From: Spirochaetaceae bacterium
GTDB lineage: Bacteria; Spirochaetota; Spirochaetia; Treponematales; Breznakiellaceae
Direction of reading: 5' to 3'
DNA length: 11,200 nucleotides
Assembly: GCA_031273985.1 (NCBI GenBank)
Contig: JAISQV010000168.1
Location: 1-11,200 of the forward strand
The translations under genes were made by a program, and so were the position numbers. Below the pieces are notes generated by a model. That model worked only from the letters and a program-made list of their open reading frames with translations. It searched no databases and was not told the DNA's origin. Below are positions 1 to 6,374 of this stretch, piece by piece (position 1 is the first letter of the stretch; each line of letters begins with the position of its first letter).

Positions 1-242
1 ACCGTGGTAAAGGCCGCGATGATGATGATGAAGATGGGTATCCGCACCGATTCGGGGATGAGCTTCCTGAAAACGCCTATCACTATCTCCGACATGAGGA
101 GCACGAAGGTCATGGAGAGCCCCATGCCTATGCCGTTTGCCACGGCGGTGGTTACCGCCAAAGAGGAGCAGAGCCCTATCATCAATACCAGGAGCGGATT
201 CTCCCGCACAATACCATTGGTAAATACCTTGAAATAGTTCAT
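1..242 (-). CDS. rnfE: RnfE, membrane subunit of the Rnf complex (5' part only)
   Basis: Only the first 80 residues are visible; the gene continues past the left edge. RnfE is an integral membrane subunit of the Rnf ferredoxin:NAD oxidoreductase and pairs with the homologous RnfA. The visible part has the family pattern: NPLLVLMIGLCSSLAVTT at residues 15-32, a first hydrophobic span, a second around 40-57, then RIPIFIIIIA at 67-76. Cys25 in GLCSSLAVT corresponds to the conserved cysteine known in RnfA/RnfE to help hold a membrane-embedded 2Fe-2S centre. RnfA is the main alternative, but the NPLLV start and the position after rnfG favour RnfE. Its ATG overlaps the rnfG stop codon (ATGA) and is preceded by a strong GGAGGGAGG ribosome-binding site 6 bases upstream, so it is probably translationally coupled. 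Confidence 0.88.
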   Translation of the reverse strand, partial: MNYFKVFTNGIVRENPLLVLMIGLCSSLAVTTAVANGIGMGLSMTFVLLMSEIVIGVFRKLIPESVRIPIFIIIIAAFTT

Positions 243-871
243 TCGTTACCTCCCTCCTGGGCCAGGCCGTTTTCGGCCGGGCCGTCCCCGGCCAGGTAGG
301 CTGCGCCGGCCAGGCCCGCGGCCTTCACCGTATCCGAGACGCCCCGGCTTGTTATGGTGGCGGCGGTGATGGCGATAATGTCGTTCTTGGGGACGAAGGG
401 ATCCGTTACCGGTTTGCCCGCATACTGCCCCATGAAGGTTACTCCCGCCGGCTTGTTCACATAGTAGCCCGGCGACGCTGCATTAGCCCCCAGGCCCGGC
501 GTTTCGGCGTGTTCCAGAATCTTGGCCCCGCTGATCGTCCCGGCGGCGTCCACGCCCACCAGCACGGTAAGGGCGCCGTTAAAACCAATCCCCTCGGCCC
601 GTATGGCGACGCCCAGGGTTTCACCGGCCCTTTGGATCTCGTACTCGCTGCCGAATTTTACCGCCGGAGCATCACTGTTTATGGTTCCGGTAATTTCGAC
701 GAAGTCTTCCGCCTCCGGGAAGAGTTCCCGCAGGGCCGACTCCAGATCCGCCTGACTGCGGACGGCGATGGTTTTCGCGGTGCCCGCATAGACAAAGGCC
801 AGCCCCACACAGGCCGCGGTGGCAAAGGCGGCCAAAACCACGCCGAGCTTCAACATCTCTCCGATTTTCAT
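239..871 (-). CDS. rnfG: RnfG, flavoprotein subunit of the Rnf complex
   Basis: This 210-residue protein has one N-terminal membrane anchor (about residues 8-30) followed by an extracytoplasmic FMN-binding domain. In the Rnf complex, RnfG carries a covalently bound FMN on a threonine and passes electrons on the outer face of the membrane. Family marks are HAETPGLGA at 121-129 and the flavin-attachment segment ITAATITS at 168-175, in which Thr172 would be the acceptor. The usual motif is [ST]GAT; here the glycine is alanine (TAAT), and the acidic residue normally six before the acceptor is Ile166. The start overlaps the rnfD stop by one base (TAATG), and a GAAGGGGG Shine-Dalgarno lies just upstream. 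The stop overlaps rnfE. Length and context are normal for the family, and the identification is firm despite the motif change. Confidence 0.93.
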   Translation of the reverse strand: MKIGEMLKLGVVLAAFATAACVGLAFVYAGTAKTIAVRSQADLESALRELFPEAEDFVEITGTINSDAPAVKFGSEYEIQRAGETLGVAIRAEGIGFNGALTVLVGVDAAGTISGAKILEHAETPGLGANAASPGYYVNKPAGVTFMGQYAGKPVTDPFVPKNDIIAITAATITSRGVSDTVKAAGLAGAAYLAGDGPAENGLAQEGGNE

Positions 872-1881
872 TAAGCCGCCCCCTTCTTGGCTACAAAGCC
901 GTATTTCTTCTGGAGGAATCTGTTCAGAAAGGGCACCGCCGCATTCATGATCAGGATGCCGTAACTCGTACCTTCGGGATACGCGCCGAATTTGCGGATC
1001 AGCATGGTGATGACCCCGGCGCCGAAGCCGAAGATCAGCTTGCCCGCCGGGGTAACCGGGGCGGAAACATAGTCGGTGATCATGAAGACCGCGCCGAAGA
1101 TCAGCCCCCCGGAAAGCAGGGCAAAGAGCGGGTCCAGCCCCAGGATCAGCGACGTGAGCACCGCCCCCGCCGCCATGGAGGCCGGCGCCCGCCAGTCTAT
1201 CGTTTTGGTGATGAGGAGGAACACGCAGCCGGCCAGGATCAACAGGATCGACGTTTCGCCGGTGCTGCCCCCGTGGTTCCCTATGAACAGGGTCTTGATC
1301 GTGTCCCAGTAATCGGCGGAGGCGGCCAGGCCGAGGCCGGCGAAGTTACGCCCCACATCGGCCACGGCGCCGCCGGTTTTCAGAATGCCCAGCGGCGTTG
1401 CTCCGGTGAGGGCCTCCGTCACCGCCCCCCGGGGTACGGCCCAGGTGGTGATCGCCGCGGGAAAACTCATGATCAGGAAGGCCCGCCCTATCAGCGCCGG
1501 GTTAAACACATTGGCCCCGAGGCCGCCGAAGAATTCCTTGGCCACCACAACGGCGAAGGCGGAACCCAGGGCGGTCATCCAGAGGGGCGTGGCCGGCGGG
1601 ATCACCAGCGCCAGGAGCAGGCCCGTCACCGCCGCGGAAAGATCCCCCGTCCGTATATCCTGCCGGGTAATGTAGCGGAACAGCGTTTCCGCCGCCATTG
1701 CCGCGGCAACGGAAACCAGCACATTCGCCAGGGCGGGGACGCCGAAGATCACAATGCCGTAGATAGTCGCCGGCGCCAGGGCTATGAGCACATTGCACAT
1801 CAGGGACCGGGCGTTCACCGGCGAGGCGATATGGGGGCTGGACTGAAGCAGTACCAGCGTAGTCTTATCGTTTTCTGCCAT
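871..1881 (-). CDS. rnfD: RnfD, membrane flavoprotein subunit of the Rnf complex
   Basis: This 336-residue polytopic membrane protein carries the second covalently bound FMN of the Rnf complex and probably takes part in ion translocation. The flavin-attachment motif LTGATPL is intact at 158-164, with Thr162 as the acceptor. Other conserved stretches are FGGLGANVFNPALIGRAF (118-135), GNHGGSTGETS (201-211), MITDYVSAP (268-276) and YPEGTSYGILIMN (301-313), separated by several hydrophobic spans. I chose the ATG at 1881 rather than an upstream start: AAGGAG lies 7 bases before it (1894-1889), and upstream starts would overlap rnfC in another frame. The gene begins 14 bases after the rnfC stop and shares one base with the rnfG start. 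NqrB/RsxD-type homologues are the only realistic alternative; the operon settles it as RnfD. Confidence 0.95.
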   Translation of the reverse strand: MAENDKTTLVLLQSSPHIASPVNARSLMCNVLIALAPATIYGIVIFGVPALANVLVSVAAAMAAETLFRYITRQDIRTGDLSAAVTGLLLALVIPPATPLWMTALGSAFAVVVAKEFFGGLGANVFNPALIGRAFLIMSFPAAITTWAVPRGAVTEALTGATPLGILKTGGAVADVGRNFAGLGLAASADYWDTIKTLFIGNHGGSTGETSILLILAGCVFLLITKTIDWRAPASMAAGAVLTSLILGLDPLFALLSGGLIFGAVFMITDYVSAPVTPAGKLIFGFGAGVITMLIRKFGAYPEGTSYGILIMNAAVPFLNRFLQKKYGFVAKKGAA

Positions 1882-1895
1882 GAAGGTACTCCTTG

Positions 1896-3299
1896 TTATT
1901 TGGCTTCCGCCGGGGCGGCTTCCGCTTTTGCCTTGGCCGCTTCTTCCGCCGCCTTCTTGCGGGCCGCTTCCTGGGCCTGCCGCGTCCGCAGCCTGAACTT
2001 GCCCACCCGGAACCGCTGAACCAGCCGAATCCGCGCCGGACAGATAAAGGTGCAGGCGCCGCACTCTATACAGTCCATGAGCCCGCAGCGCAGCGCGTCA
2101 TCCAAATCCCCCGCTTCCAGGGCGTTGTTCATCAAGACCGGGGAAAGCCTCATGGGGCAGTTCCTCAGACAGCGCCCGCAGCGTATACAGGGCCCCTCCG
2201 CGTCCGCGTAGGTCTCCGCCGCGTCCATGAAGACAATGCCGGAGGTGTTCTTCTGAATGGGAATCGCGGCGGTGGGCACCGCCGTGCCCATCATGGGCCC
2301 GCCGAACAGAATCTTCCGCACCCTGCCGTAATCAATATCCATAAAATCCGCGGGCAGGTCCGTCAGGATGGTCCCTATGGGGGCGTAAATATTCTTGGGC
2401 GTCCTGCACGCGCTGCCGGACACGGTGAGCCCCCGCTCGATCAGCGGCTTCCCCAGCGTAACCGCCTCGGCTATGGCCGCCAGGGTGCCCACATTGCAGA
2501 CCACGCAGCCCGCGTCCGCGGGAAGCGCGCCGGAGGGCACCTCCCGTCCGGTGGCGGCGGTGATCAGCATCTTCTCCCCCCCCTGGGGGTAGCGGGTCTT
2601 GCAGAGTACCACCTCTATGGTTCCCTGATGCGGCGTCTGGGCTATGACCTCCTCGATCCGGGGGAGCAGGGCGGCCTTGTTATCTTCCATACCGATGATC
2701 CCCCGGCTTACCCCGACTATCTTCATCACGATGGACAGCCCCTGAATCAGGAGCGCCGTCTTTTCCTGAAGCAGCGCCTCGTCGGTGGTCAGATAGGGCT
2801 CGCACTCCGCGGCGTTGGCTATCACCGTGTCCACCGGCTTGTTAGGGGCCAGCTTCACATGGGCCGGAAAACCCGCGCCGCCCATACCGACTATCCCCGC
2901 TTCCCGGATCCGCGCCAGGGCGTCCTCTTTGGAAACCGTCTCTATATCCAGGGGCGGAAGAAAATCATCCTCCCCGGACGCCGCCTCGGGGTCCGCCTCA
3001 ATCACGATACAGGGCCCCTCGCTCAGATTCGACTGAGTCCGGGTCTCTATCTTCGTTACCACCCCGGCGATGGAAGCGTGAACCGGCACCGTCATGATGC
3101 CCGGCGCGGCCCCGTCGGCGATCTTCTGGCCCCGCCTGACCCTGTCGCCCACGGCAACCAGGCTCTTGTTTGGCGCGCCTCCCTGGTTGATGGGGATCAC
3201 CACCTGTTTGGGCGCCGGAACCGTCTCCACGGCCTTGCCCTCGGTAGCGTGCTTGTGGGTGGGTACCCGCAGCCCCCGCTTGAATGTTTTTACCGCCAT
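1896..3299 (-). CDS. rnfC: RnfC, NADH- and FMN-binding iron-sulfur subunit of the Rnf complex
   Basis: This 467-residue soluble subunit docks on the cytoplasmic face of the Rnf complex and exchanges electrons with NAD(H). An N-terminal sandwich-barrel region (about 25-90) is followed by the nucleotide/FMN domain with GMGGAGFPAHVKL (138-150) and NAAECEPYLTTDEALL (162-177). Two 4Fe-4S motifs are C371-x2-C374-x2-C377-x3-C381 and C410-x2-C413-x2-C416-x3-C420. The last 25 residues are a short Ala/Lys/Glu-rich tail; long repetitive C-terminal tails are seen in some RnfC proteins, and this one is brief. The ATG at 3299 is preferred because AAGGAGAGG sits 9 bases upstream and because MAVKTFKRGL matches the usual beginning of RnfC. 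It is the first gene of the operon, with promoter-like sequences about 125-150 bases upstream. Confidence 0.96.
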   Translation of the reverse strand: MAVKTFKRGLRVPTHKHATEGKAVETVPAPKQVVIPINQGGAPNKSLVAVGDRVRRGQKIADGAAPGIMTVPVHASIAGVVTKIETRTQSNLSEGPCIVIEADPEAASGEDDFLPPLDIETVSKEDALARIREAGIVGMGGAGFPAHVKLAPNKPVDTVIANAAECEPYLTTDEALLQEKTALLIQGLSIVMKIVGVSRGIIGMEDNKAALLPRIEEVIAQTPHQGTIEVVLCKTRYPQGGEKMLITAATGREVPSGALPADAGCVVCNVGTLAAIAEAVTLGKPLIERGLTVSGSACRTPKNIYAPIGTILTDLPADFMDIDYGRVRKILFGGPMMGTAVPTAAIPIQKNTSGIVFMDAAETYADAEGPCIRCGRCLRNCPMRLSPVLMNNALEAGDLDDALRCGLMDCIECGACTFICPARIRLVQRFRVGKFRLRTRQAQEAARKKAAEEAAKAKAEAAPAEAK

Positions 3300-3347
3300 T
3301 CCCAGCCTCTCCTTCTCAGTATGCGGTTTCCGGCGGCCCGCCACATC

Positions 3348-3394
3348 GGCGGTCTTCGTGCGTGGTATACTGTTGAAAACAAACCAAGACCGCC
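3348..3394 (-). promoter_or_regulatory. Possible stem-loop in the rnfC mRNA leader
   Basis: GGCGGTCTT (3348-3356) and AAGACCGCC (3386-3394) form a perfect 9-bp stem with a 29-base loop, within the predicted untranslated leader of rnfC about 50-95 bases before the start codon. No U-tract follows it in the minus direction, so it is not an obvious attenuator. Any regulatory role is speculation. Confidence 0.3.
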
Positions 3395-3407
3395 CCGGCC
3401 CCCGGAT

Positions 3408-3436
3408 TTGACACGATTCATAACTCTATTGATTAT
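3408..3436 (+). promoter_or_regulatory. Sigma70-type promoter reading rightward, far upstream of the chemoreceptor
   Basis: A perfect -35 TTGACA (3408-3413), a 17-base spacer and GATTAT (3431-3436, 4 of 6 matches) form a good housekeeping-type promoter on the plus strand. A transcript would start near 3443 and cross the structured element at 3541-3707. No gene follows within 500 bases, so it would make a non-coding RNA or a very long leader for the chemoreceptor. Confidence 0.45.
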
Positions 3437-3451
3437 TGAAAAGCCCGTCAA
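3423..3451 (-). promoter_or_regulatory. Likely promoter of the rnf operon
   Basis: On the minus strand, TTGACG (3451-3446) and TAGAGT (3428-3423) are separated by 17 bases, giving 5 of 6 and 4 of 6 consensus matches. Transcription would begin near 3416, leaving a leader of about 116 bases before rnfC. The site overlaps the rightward promoter, so the two would compete for RNA polymerase. Confidence 0.45.
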
Positions 3452-3454
3452 TAG
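3426..3454. promoter_or_regulatory. 7-bp inverted repeat over the rnf promoter (candidate operator)
   Basis: CTATTGA (3426-3432) and TCAATAG (3448-3454) are perfect inverted copies with a 15-base spacer, so their centres are 22 bases (about two helical turns) apart. One arm overlaps the -10 and the other the -35 of the leftward promoter. This is the geometry expected of a dimeric regulator's site, but no regulator gene is visible nearby. Confidence 0.35.
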
Positions 3455-3540
3455 GTAGGAAAAATGCGCAATAATCTGTAAAAAACGATCAATTTTCCTG
3501 CCGCCGCCTTCTACATTTTGCAGGAAGAGCGGAGCGCGGT

Positions 3541-3707
3541 TCCGGGCGCATCCTTCAATCGAGCGTAGTGTCGGGCAGAAGAATCAGGGCGCATCCCCGG
3601 CCCGGAACGGGCCGGGGACCGGGCTATCCGCTCCAATCCTTATCTGCCCTGCGGGACAGATAAGGATTTCCGCTTCTATCCCTTGCGCGAAGATTCGCTC
3701 AGCGCGG
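3541..3707. repeat. Structured GC-rich intergenic element with two hairpins
   Basis: The element begins with a 10-bp direct repeat GGGCGCATCC (3544-3553 and 3587-3596). It contains a perfect 10-bp hairpin, CCCCGGCCCG (3595-3604) with CGGGCCGGGG (3608-3617). A second stem follows: 15 bp with one bulged base, left arm 3635-3649 and right arm 3653-3668, built around AATCCTTATCTG/CAGATAAGGATT. The second stem is flanked by GGGCTATCCGCTCC (3621-3634) and TTCCGCTTCTATCCC (3668-3682). Their ends GGG and CCC can pair, while both sides contain TCCGCT and CTATCC as unpaired repeated words. The look is that of a mobile or folded repetitive element rather than a terminator, since no T-tract follows. From memory, intergenic elements with similar flanking words recur in other bacterial genomes; only a search can confirm this. 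Confidence 0.5.
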
Positions 3708-3924
3708 CCTTTCCCCGCATGAAGAGGCATACCGCCCTGCCGGTTACTACAACCCGGAGCAACATTATGCACAAAATGAGCGTAATGAGCGGGAATTTAA
3801 AGATAAAAAGCCACGGATTATGCTGATGTAACGGATTTTAGAGCGTGATTCCTTTTTGATTCGGGTAATTTGCAGGCAAAAATTTTTATATGCGCTGCCC
3901 CTGGAATACATTTCGCTGATTTGC

Positions 3925-3954
3925 TTGACAACGGATACTTTTATGCTGTATGGT
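3925..3954 (+). promoter_or_regulatory. Promoter of the chemoreceptor gene
   Basis: A perfect -35 TTGACA (3925-3930) is followed after 18 bases by TATGGT (3949-3954, 4 of 6 matches). The start point would be near 3961, giving a leader of about 32 bases with GGAGG at 3980-3984. An AT-rich stretch lies directly upstream. I saw no flagellar sigma28-type pattern, which is often found before chemotaxis genes. Confidence 0.55.
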
Positions 3955-3992
3955 GCAACGAGTAGTTCCCAGTACCATCGGAGGTGAGCCAG

Positions 3993-6191
3993 ATGAAGTT
4001 AAAATTCAGGCTAAGTATTATTGTTATTTCCATTGTTATTGCCGTTGTGGGCGGGCTCTCCGTCCTCATCCTGAGCCAGGCATCGTCCATCATCATGAAC
4101 GCCGCCGTTGAAAGCGTCGAGCGCCTCGCCCATCAGCAGGCCTCCTACTGGCAGGGCCGGGAAGAAGGCTACCTCCGGGTGGCCATGGTAACGGCGGGTT
4201 TCATGAACGCGTATGAAGGTACCGAGCCGGAACGCCGGAGGCAGCGCTTCGATCAATTCATGGAGGCGACCCTCGAGGCGGAGCCGAATCTGGTGGGCAT
4301 CTTTGCCGTCTTTAAGCCCAATGTGCTGGACGGCCTGGACTCCCAGTTCCGGGGGGTTCCCGGCTCCACCGCCGAGGGGGTCTACGCGCCCTGGTTCACC
4401 CGGCAGTCCGGGCGTATAGAGCACCTCACCTACGCCAATGTCGCCGCCGCCCAGAGCATCCTCAACGGCCCCAACGCCCGGCAGCAGCAGGTAACGAATC
4501 CTGAATCGCAGATGGTGAACGGCGTCCCCACCTACGTCTTCCGTGTCGCCGTGCCTGTCTTCAACCGTTCCAACGAGGTCATAGGCCTCGCGGGGGTCAA
4601 CATCAGGGTTGACGCGGTGCAGGGCATCGTGGAGCAGCTCATCAGGGATAACGCGGATATTGCGGCGGCGGCGGTCTACTCCGATGACGGCACCATTCTG
4701 GGCAGCTACGACAAGGACCGCATAGGCAAGAACCTGGTCGACGCGGATCAGAGCCTCTTCGCCGGCGCCACGACTGAGGCGTCCCAGGCGGTGAAGGCGG
4801 GGAATATCTTTAAGACCCGGCAGTTTTCATCGGTGCTCAATACCAACCTCGAAATTGTCCTGTTTCCCTTCACGATTGGGGATAGCGGCGCGTCGTGGTC
4901 CGTCATGATAGGCACGCCCGAAGATGTCATCCTCAGCGGGATTAACCGCCTGACCCGGATAGTCATCATCATTGCGATCATTGTGGCCATTGTGGTGGCG
5001 CTGATCGTCTACTTTGTGCTGTCCGCCACAACCAAACCCATCGTGAATGTGTCCCTCACCTTGAAGGACATATCCGAAGGCGAGGGAGACCTGACCAAGA
5101 CGGTAAACGTCAACTCCAAGGATGAAATAGGCGATCTTGCCCGGTACTTCAACAAGACTCTGGAGAAGATCAAGGATCTGGTGATCACCATCAAGAACCA
5201 GGCGGTGGCCCTGTTCGACATAGGCAACGAGCTCGCCAGCAACATGACGGAGACCGCCGCGGCGATCAACGAGATCACCGCCAACATCCAGAGCATCAAG
5301 GGCCGGGTGATCAACCAGAGCGCCAGCGTAACGGAAACCAACGCCACCATGGAGCAGATCACCGTCAACATCGATAAACTCAACGGCCATGTGGAGAACC
5401 AGACTTCCAGCGTGGCAAAGTCTTCCAGCGCCATCGAAGAGATGATAGCCAACATCAATTCTGTTACCGGCACGCTGAACAAGAATGCCCAGAATGTGCA
5501 GGAGCTGCTTGAGGCCAGCGATGTGGGCAGGACGGGCCTGCAGGAAGTGGCCACGGATATTCAGGAAATAGCCCGTGAGTCCGAGGGCCTTCTGGAGATC
5601 AACTCCGTGATGGAGAATATTGCCAGCCAGACCAACCTGCTTTCCATGAACGCCGCCATCGAAGCGGCCCACGCCGGGGAGGCGGGGAAGGGCTTCGCCG
5701 TGGTGGCCGACGAGATACGCAAACTGGCGGAGTCCAGCGGCGAGCAGTCCAAGACGATCAGCTCGGTGCTCAAGAAGATCAAGGAGTCCATAGACAAGAT
5801 ATCCAAGTCCACGGACAATGTGCTCAACAAATTTGAGGCCATAGACAGCGGGGTCAAGACTGTTTCCGAGCAGACGGAGAATATTCGCAACGCCATGGAA
5901 GAGCAGAGTGTGGGAAGCCAGCAGATCCTGGAGGTAATAGGGCAGCTCAACGACATTACCCAGATGGTCAAGGGCGGCTCCGAGGAGATGCTTGAGGGCA
6001 GCAAGGAGGTCATTCAGGAGGGTAAGAACCTTGAAATGGCCACCCAGGAGATCACCAACGGCATGAACGAGATGGCCACCGGGGCGGATCAGATCAATGT
6101 CGCCGTCAGCCGGGTCAACGAAATCAGCGGCCAGAACAAGGAAAGCATCGATGTTCTGGTAAAGGAAGTTTCCCGCTTCAAGGTGGAATAA
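3993..6191 (+). CDS. Transmembrane methyl-accepting chemotaxis protein (dCache-type sensor)
   Basis: This 732-residue chemoreceptor senses a ligand outside the cytoplasmic membrane and signals through CheA/CheW to the flagellar motors. The order is TM1 (about 8-28), a periplasmic sensor of about 290 residues, TM2 (about 323-344), a HAMP linker (about 345-398) and a long cytoplasmic coiled coil. The size of the sensor suggests a double Cache fold, with YVFRVAVPVFNRSNEVIGLA at 181-200 typical of its membrane-distal part. The signalling tip is at 542-582 (key words QTNLLSMNAAIEAAHAGE and GFAVVADEIRKLAE). Residues 425-508 form three tandem 28-residue units. There is no CheR-binding pentapeptide; the protein ends RFKVE. 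I chose ATG 3993 because GGAGG lies 8 bases upstream; the GTG at 3984 overlaps that site. The ligand cannot be predicted. It is a single-gene unit with its own promoter and terminator. Confidence 0.95.
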   Translation: MKLKFRLSIIVISIVIAVVGGLSVLILSQASSIIMNAAVESVERLAHQQASYWQGREEGYLRVAMVTAGFMNAYEGTEPERRRQRFDQFMEATLEAEPNLVGIFAVFKPNVLDGLDSQFRGVPGSTAEGVYAPWFTRQSGRIEHLTYANVAAAQSILNGPNARQQQVTNPESQMVNGVPTYVFRVAVPVFNRSNEVIGLAGVNIRVDAVQGIVEQLIRDNADIAAAAVYSDDGTILGSYDKDRIGKNLVDADQSLFAGATTEASQAVKAGNIFKTRQFSSVLNTNLEIVLFPFTIGDSGASWSVMIGTPEDVILSGINRLTRIVIIIAIIVAIVVALIVYFVLSATTKPIVNVSLTLKDISEGEGDLTKTVNVNSKDEIGDLARYFNKTLEKIKDLVITIKNQAVALFDIGNELASNMTETAAAINEITANIQSIKGRVINQSASVTETNATMEQITVNIDKLNGHVENQTSSVAKSSSAIEEMIANINSVTGTLNKNAQNVQELLEASDVGRTGLQEVATDIQEIARESEGLLEINSVMENIASQTNLLSMNAAIEAAHAGEAGKGFAVVADEIRKLAESSGEQSKTISSVLKKIKESIDKISKSTDNVLNKFEAIDSGVKTVSEQTENIRNAMEEQSVGSQQILEVIGQLNDITQMVKGGSEEMLEGSKEVIQEGKNLEMATQEITNGMNEMATGADQINVAVSRVNEISGQNKESIDVLVKEVSRFKVE

Positions 6192-6221
6192 CCCGCCGGG
6201 AACGAAGTTTTACTACCCCCG

Positions 6222-6264
6222 GAGCCCCTTCCAAAACCGCCGGTTTTGGAAGGGGCTCTTTTTT
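6222..6264 (+). terminator. Rho-independent terminator of the chemoreceptor gene
   Basis: GAGCCCCTTCCAAAACC (6222-6238) pairs perfectly with its inverted copy (6242-6258), giving 17 bp with a 3-base loop, followed by TTTTTT (6259-6264). It lies 30 bases after the stop codon. The minus strand has no T-tract on the other side, so it acts mainly rightward. Confidence 0.93.
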
Positions 6265-6273
6265 CCCGGACGG

Positions 6274-6300
6274 AAAAAAGACCAAGCGTTACACTTTGGT
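6274..6300 (-). terminator. Likely terminator of the minus-strand extracytoplasmic protein gene
   Basis: Read on the minus strand, ACCAAAGTG-TAA-CGCTTGGT forms an 8-bp stem with one bulged A and a 3-base loop, followed by CTTTTTT (6280-6274). It lies about 75 bases after the stop of the minus-strand gene and only 10 bases from the chemoreceptor terminator. The stem is short, so it is weaker than its neighbour. Confidence 0.6.
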
Positions 6301-6374
6301 TTACTTTCCCTGTAGTCCATAGCGGATATGTTTTATACACGCGATTTCGGCCCGCTTGCCGCCCAGTGGTAGCG

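Larger units (their letters stand above)
3300..3992. other. Gene-free region between divergent rnf operon and chemoreceptor gene
   Basis: No convincing protein gene is present here. From left to right it holds the rnf leader (3300 to about 3416), overlapping promoter-like sequences (3408-3451), a 7-bp inverted repeat TTCCTGC/GCAGGAA (3495-3501 and 3520-3526), a GC-rich structured element (3541-3707), and an AT-rich stretch (about 3780-3960) ending in the chemoreceptor promoter. A 62-codon reading frame on the minus strand (3584-3772) lies on the structured element and looks accidental. Confidence 0.7.

Noticed and set aside
3300..3344. Upstream in-frame start for rnfC at 3344
   Set aside because: It would place the good AAGGAG ribosome-binding site inside the gene and add residues that the family lacks.
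1893..3458. Long open frame of 521 codons on the plus strand opposite rnfC
   Set aside because: RnfC is unmistakable on the minus strand; the opposite frame is Gly/Arg/His-rich with no family motif, as expected from GC-rich antisense.
3621..3690. Integron attC site
   Set aside because: The folded shape is suggestive, but I do not see the RYYYAAC and GTTRRRY core sites at the ends, and no cassette gene or integrase is present.
3584..3772. 62-codon minus-strand gene in the intergenic element
   Set aside because: It coincides with the folded element, has no ribosome-binding site and no coding character.
3798..3825. Sigma28 flagellar promoter before the chemoreceptor
   Set aside because: TAAAGAT is present, but no GCCGATAA-like element lies at the right distance.
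3984..3992. GTG start for the chemoreceptor
   Set aside because: The GTG overlaps the GGAGG ribosome-binding site that serves the ATG at 3993.
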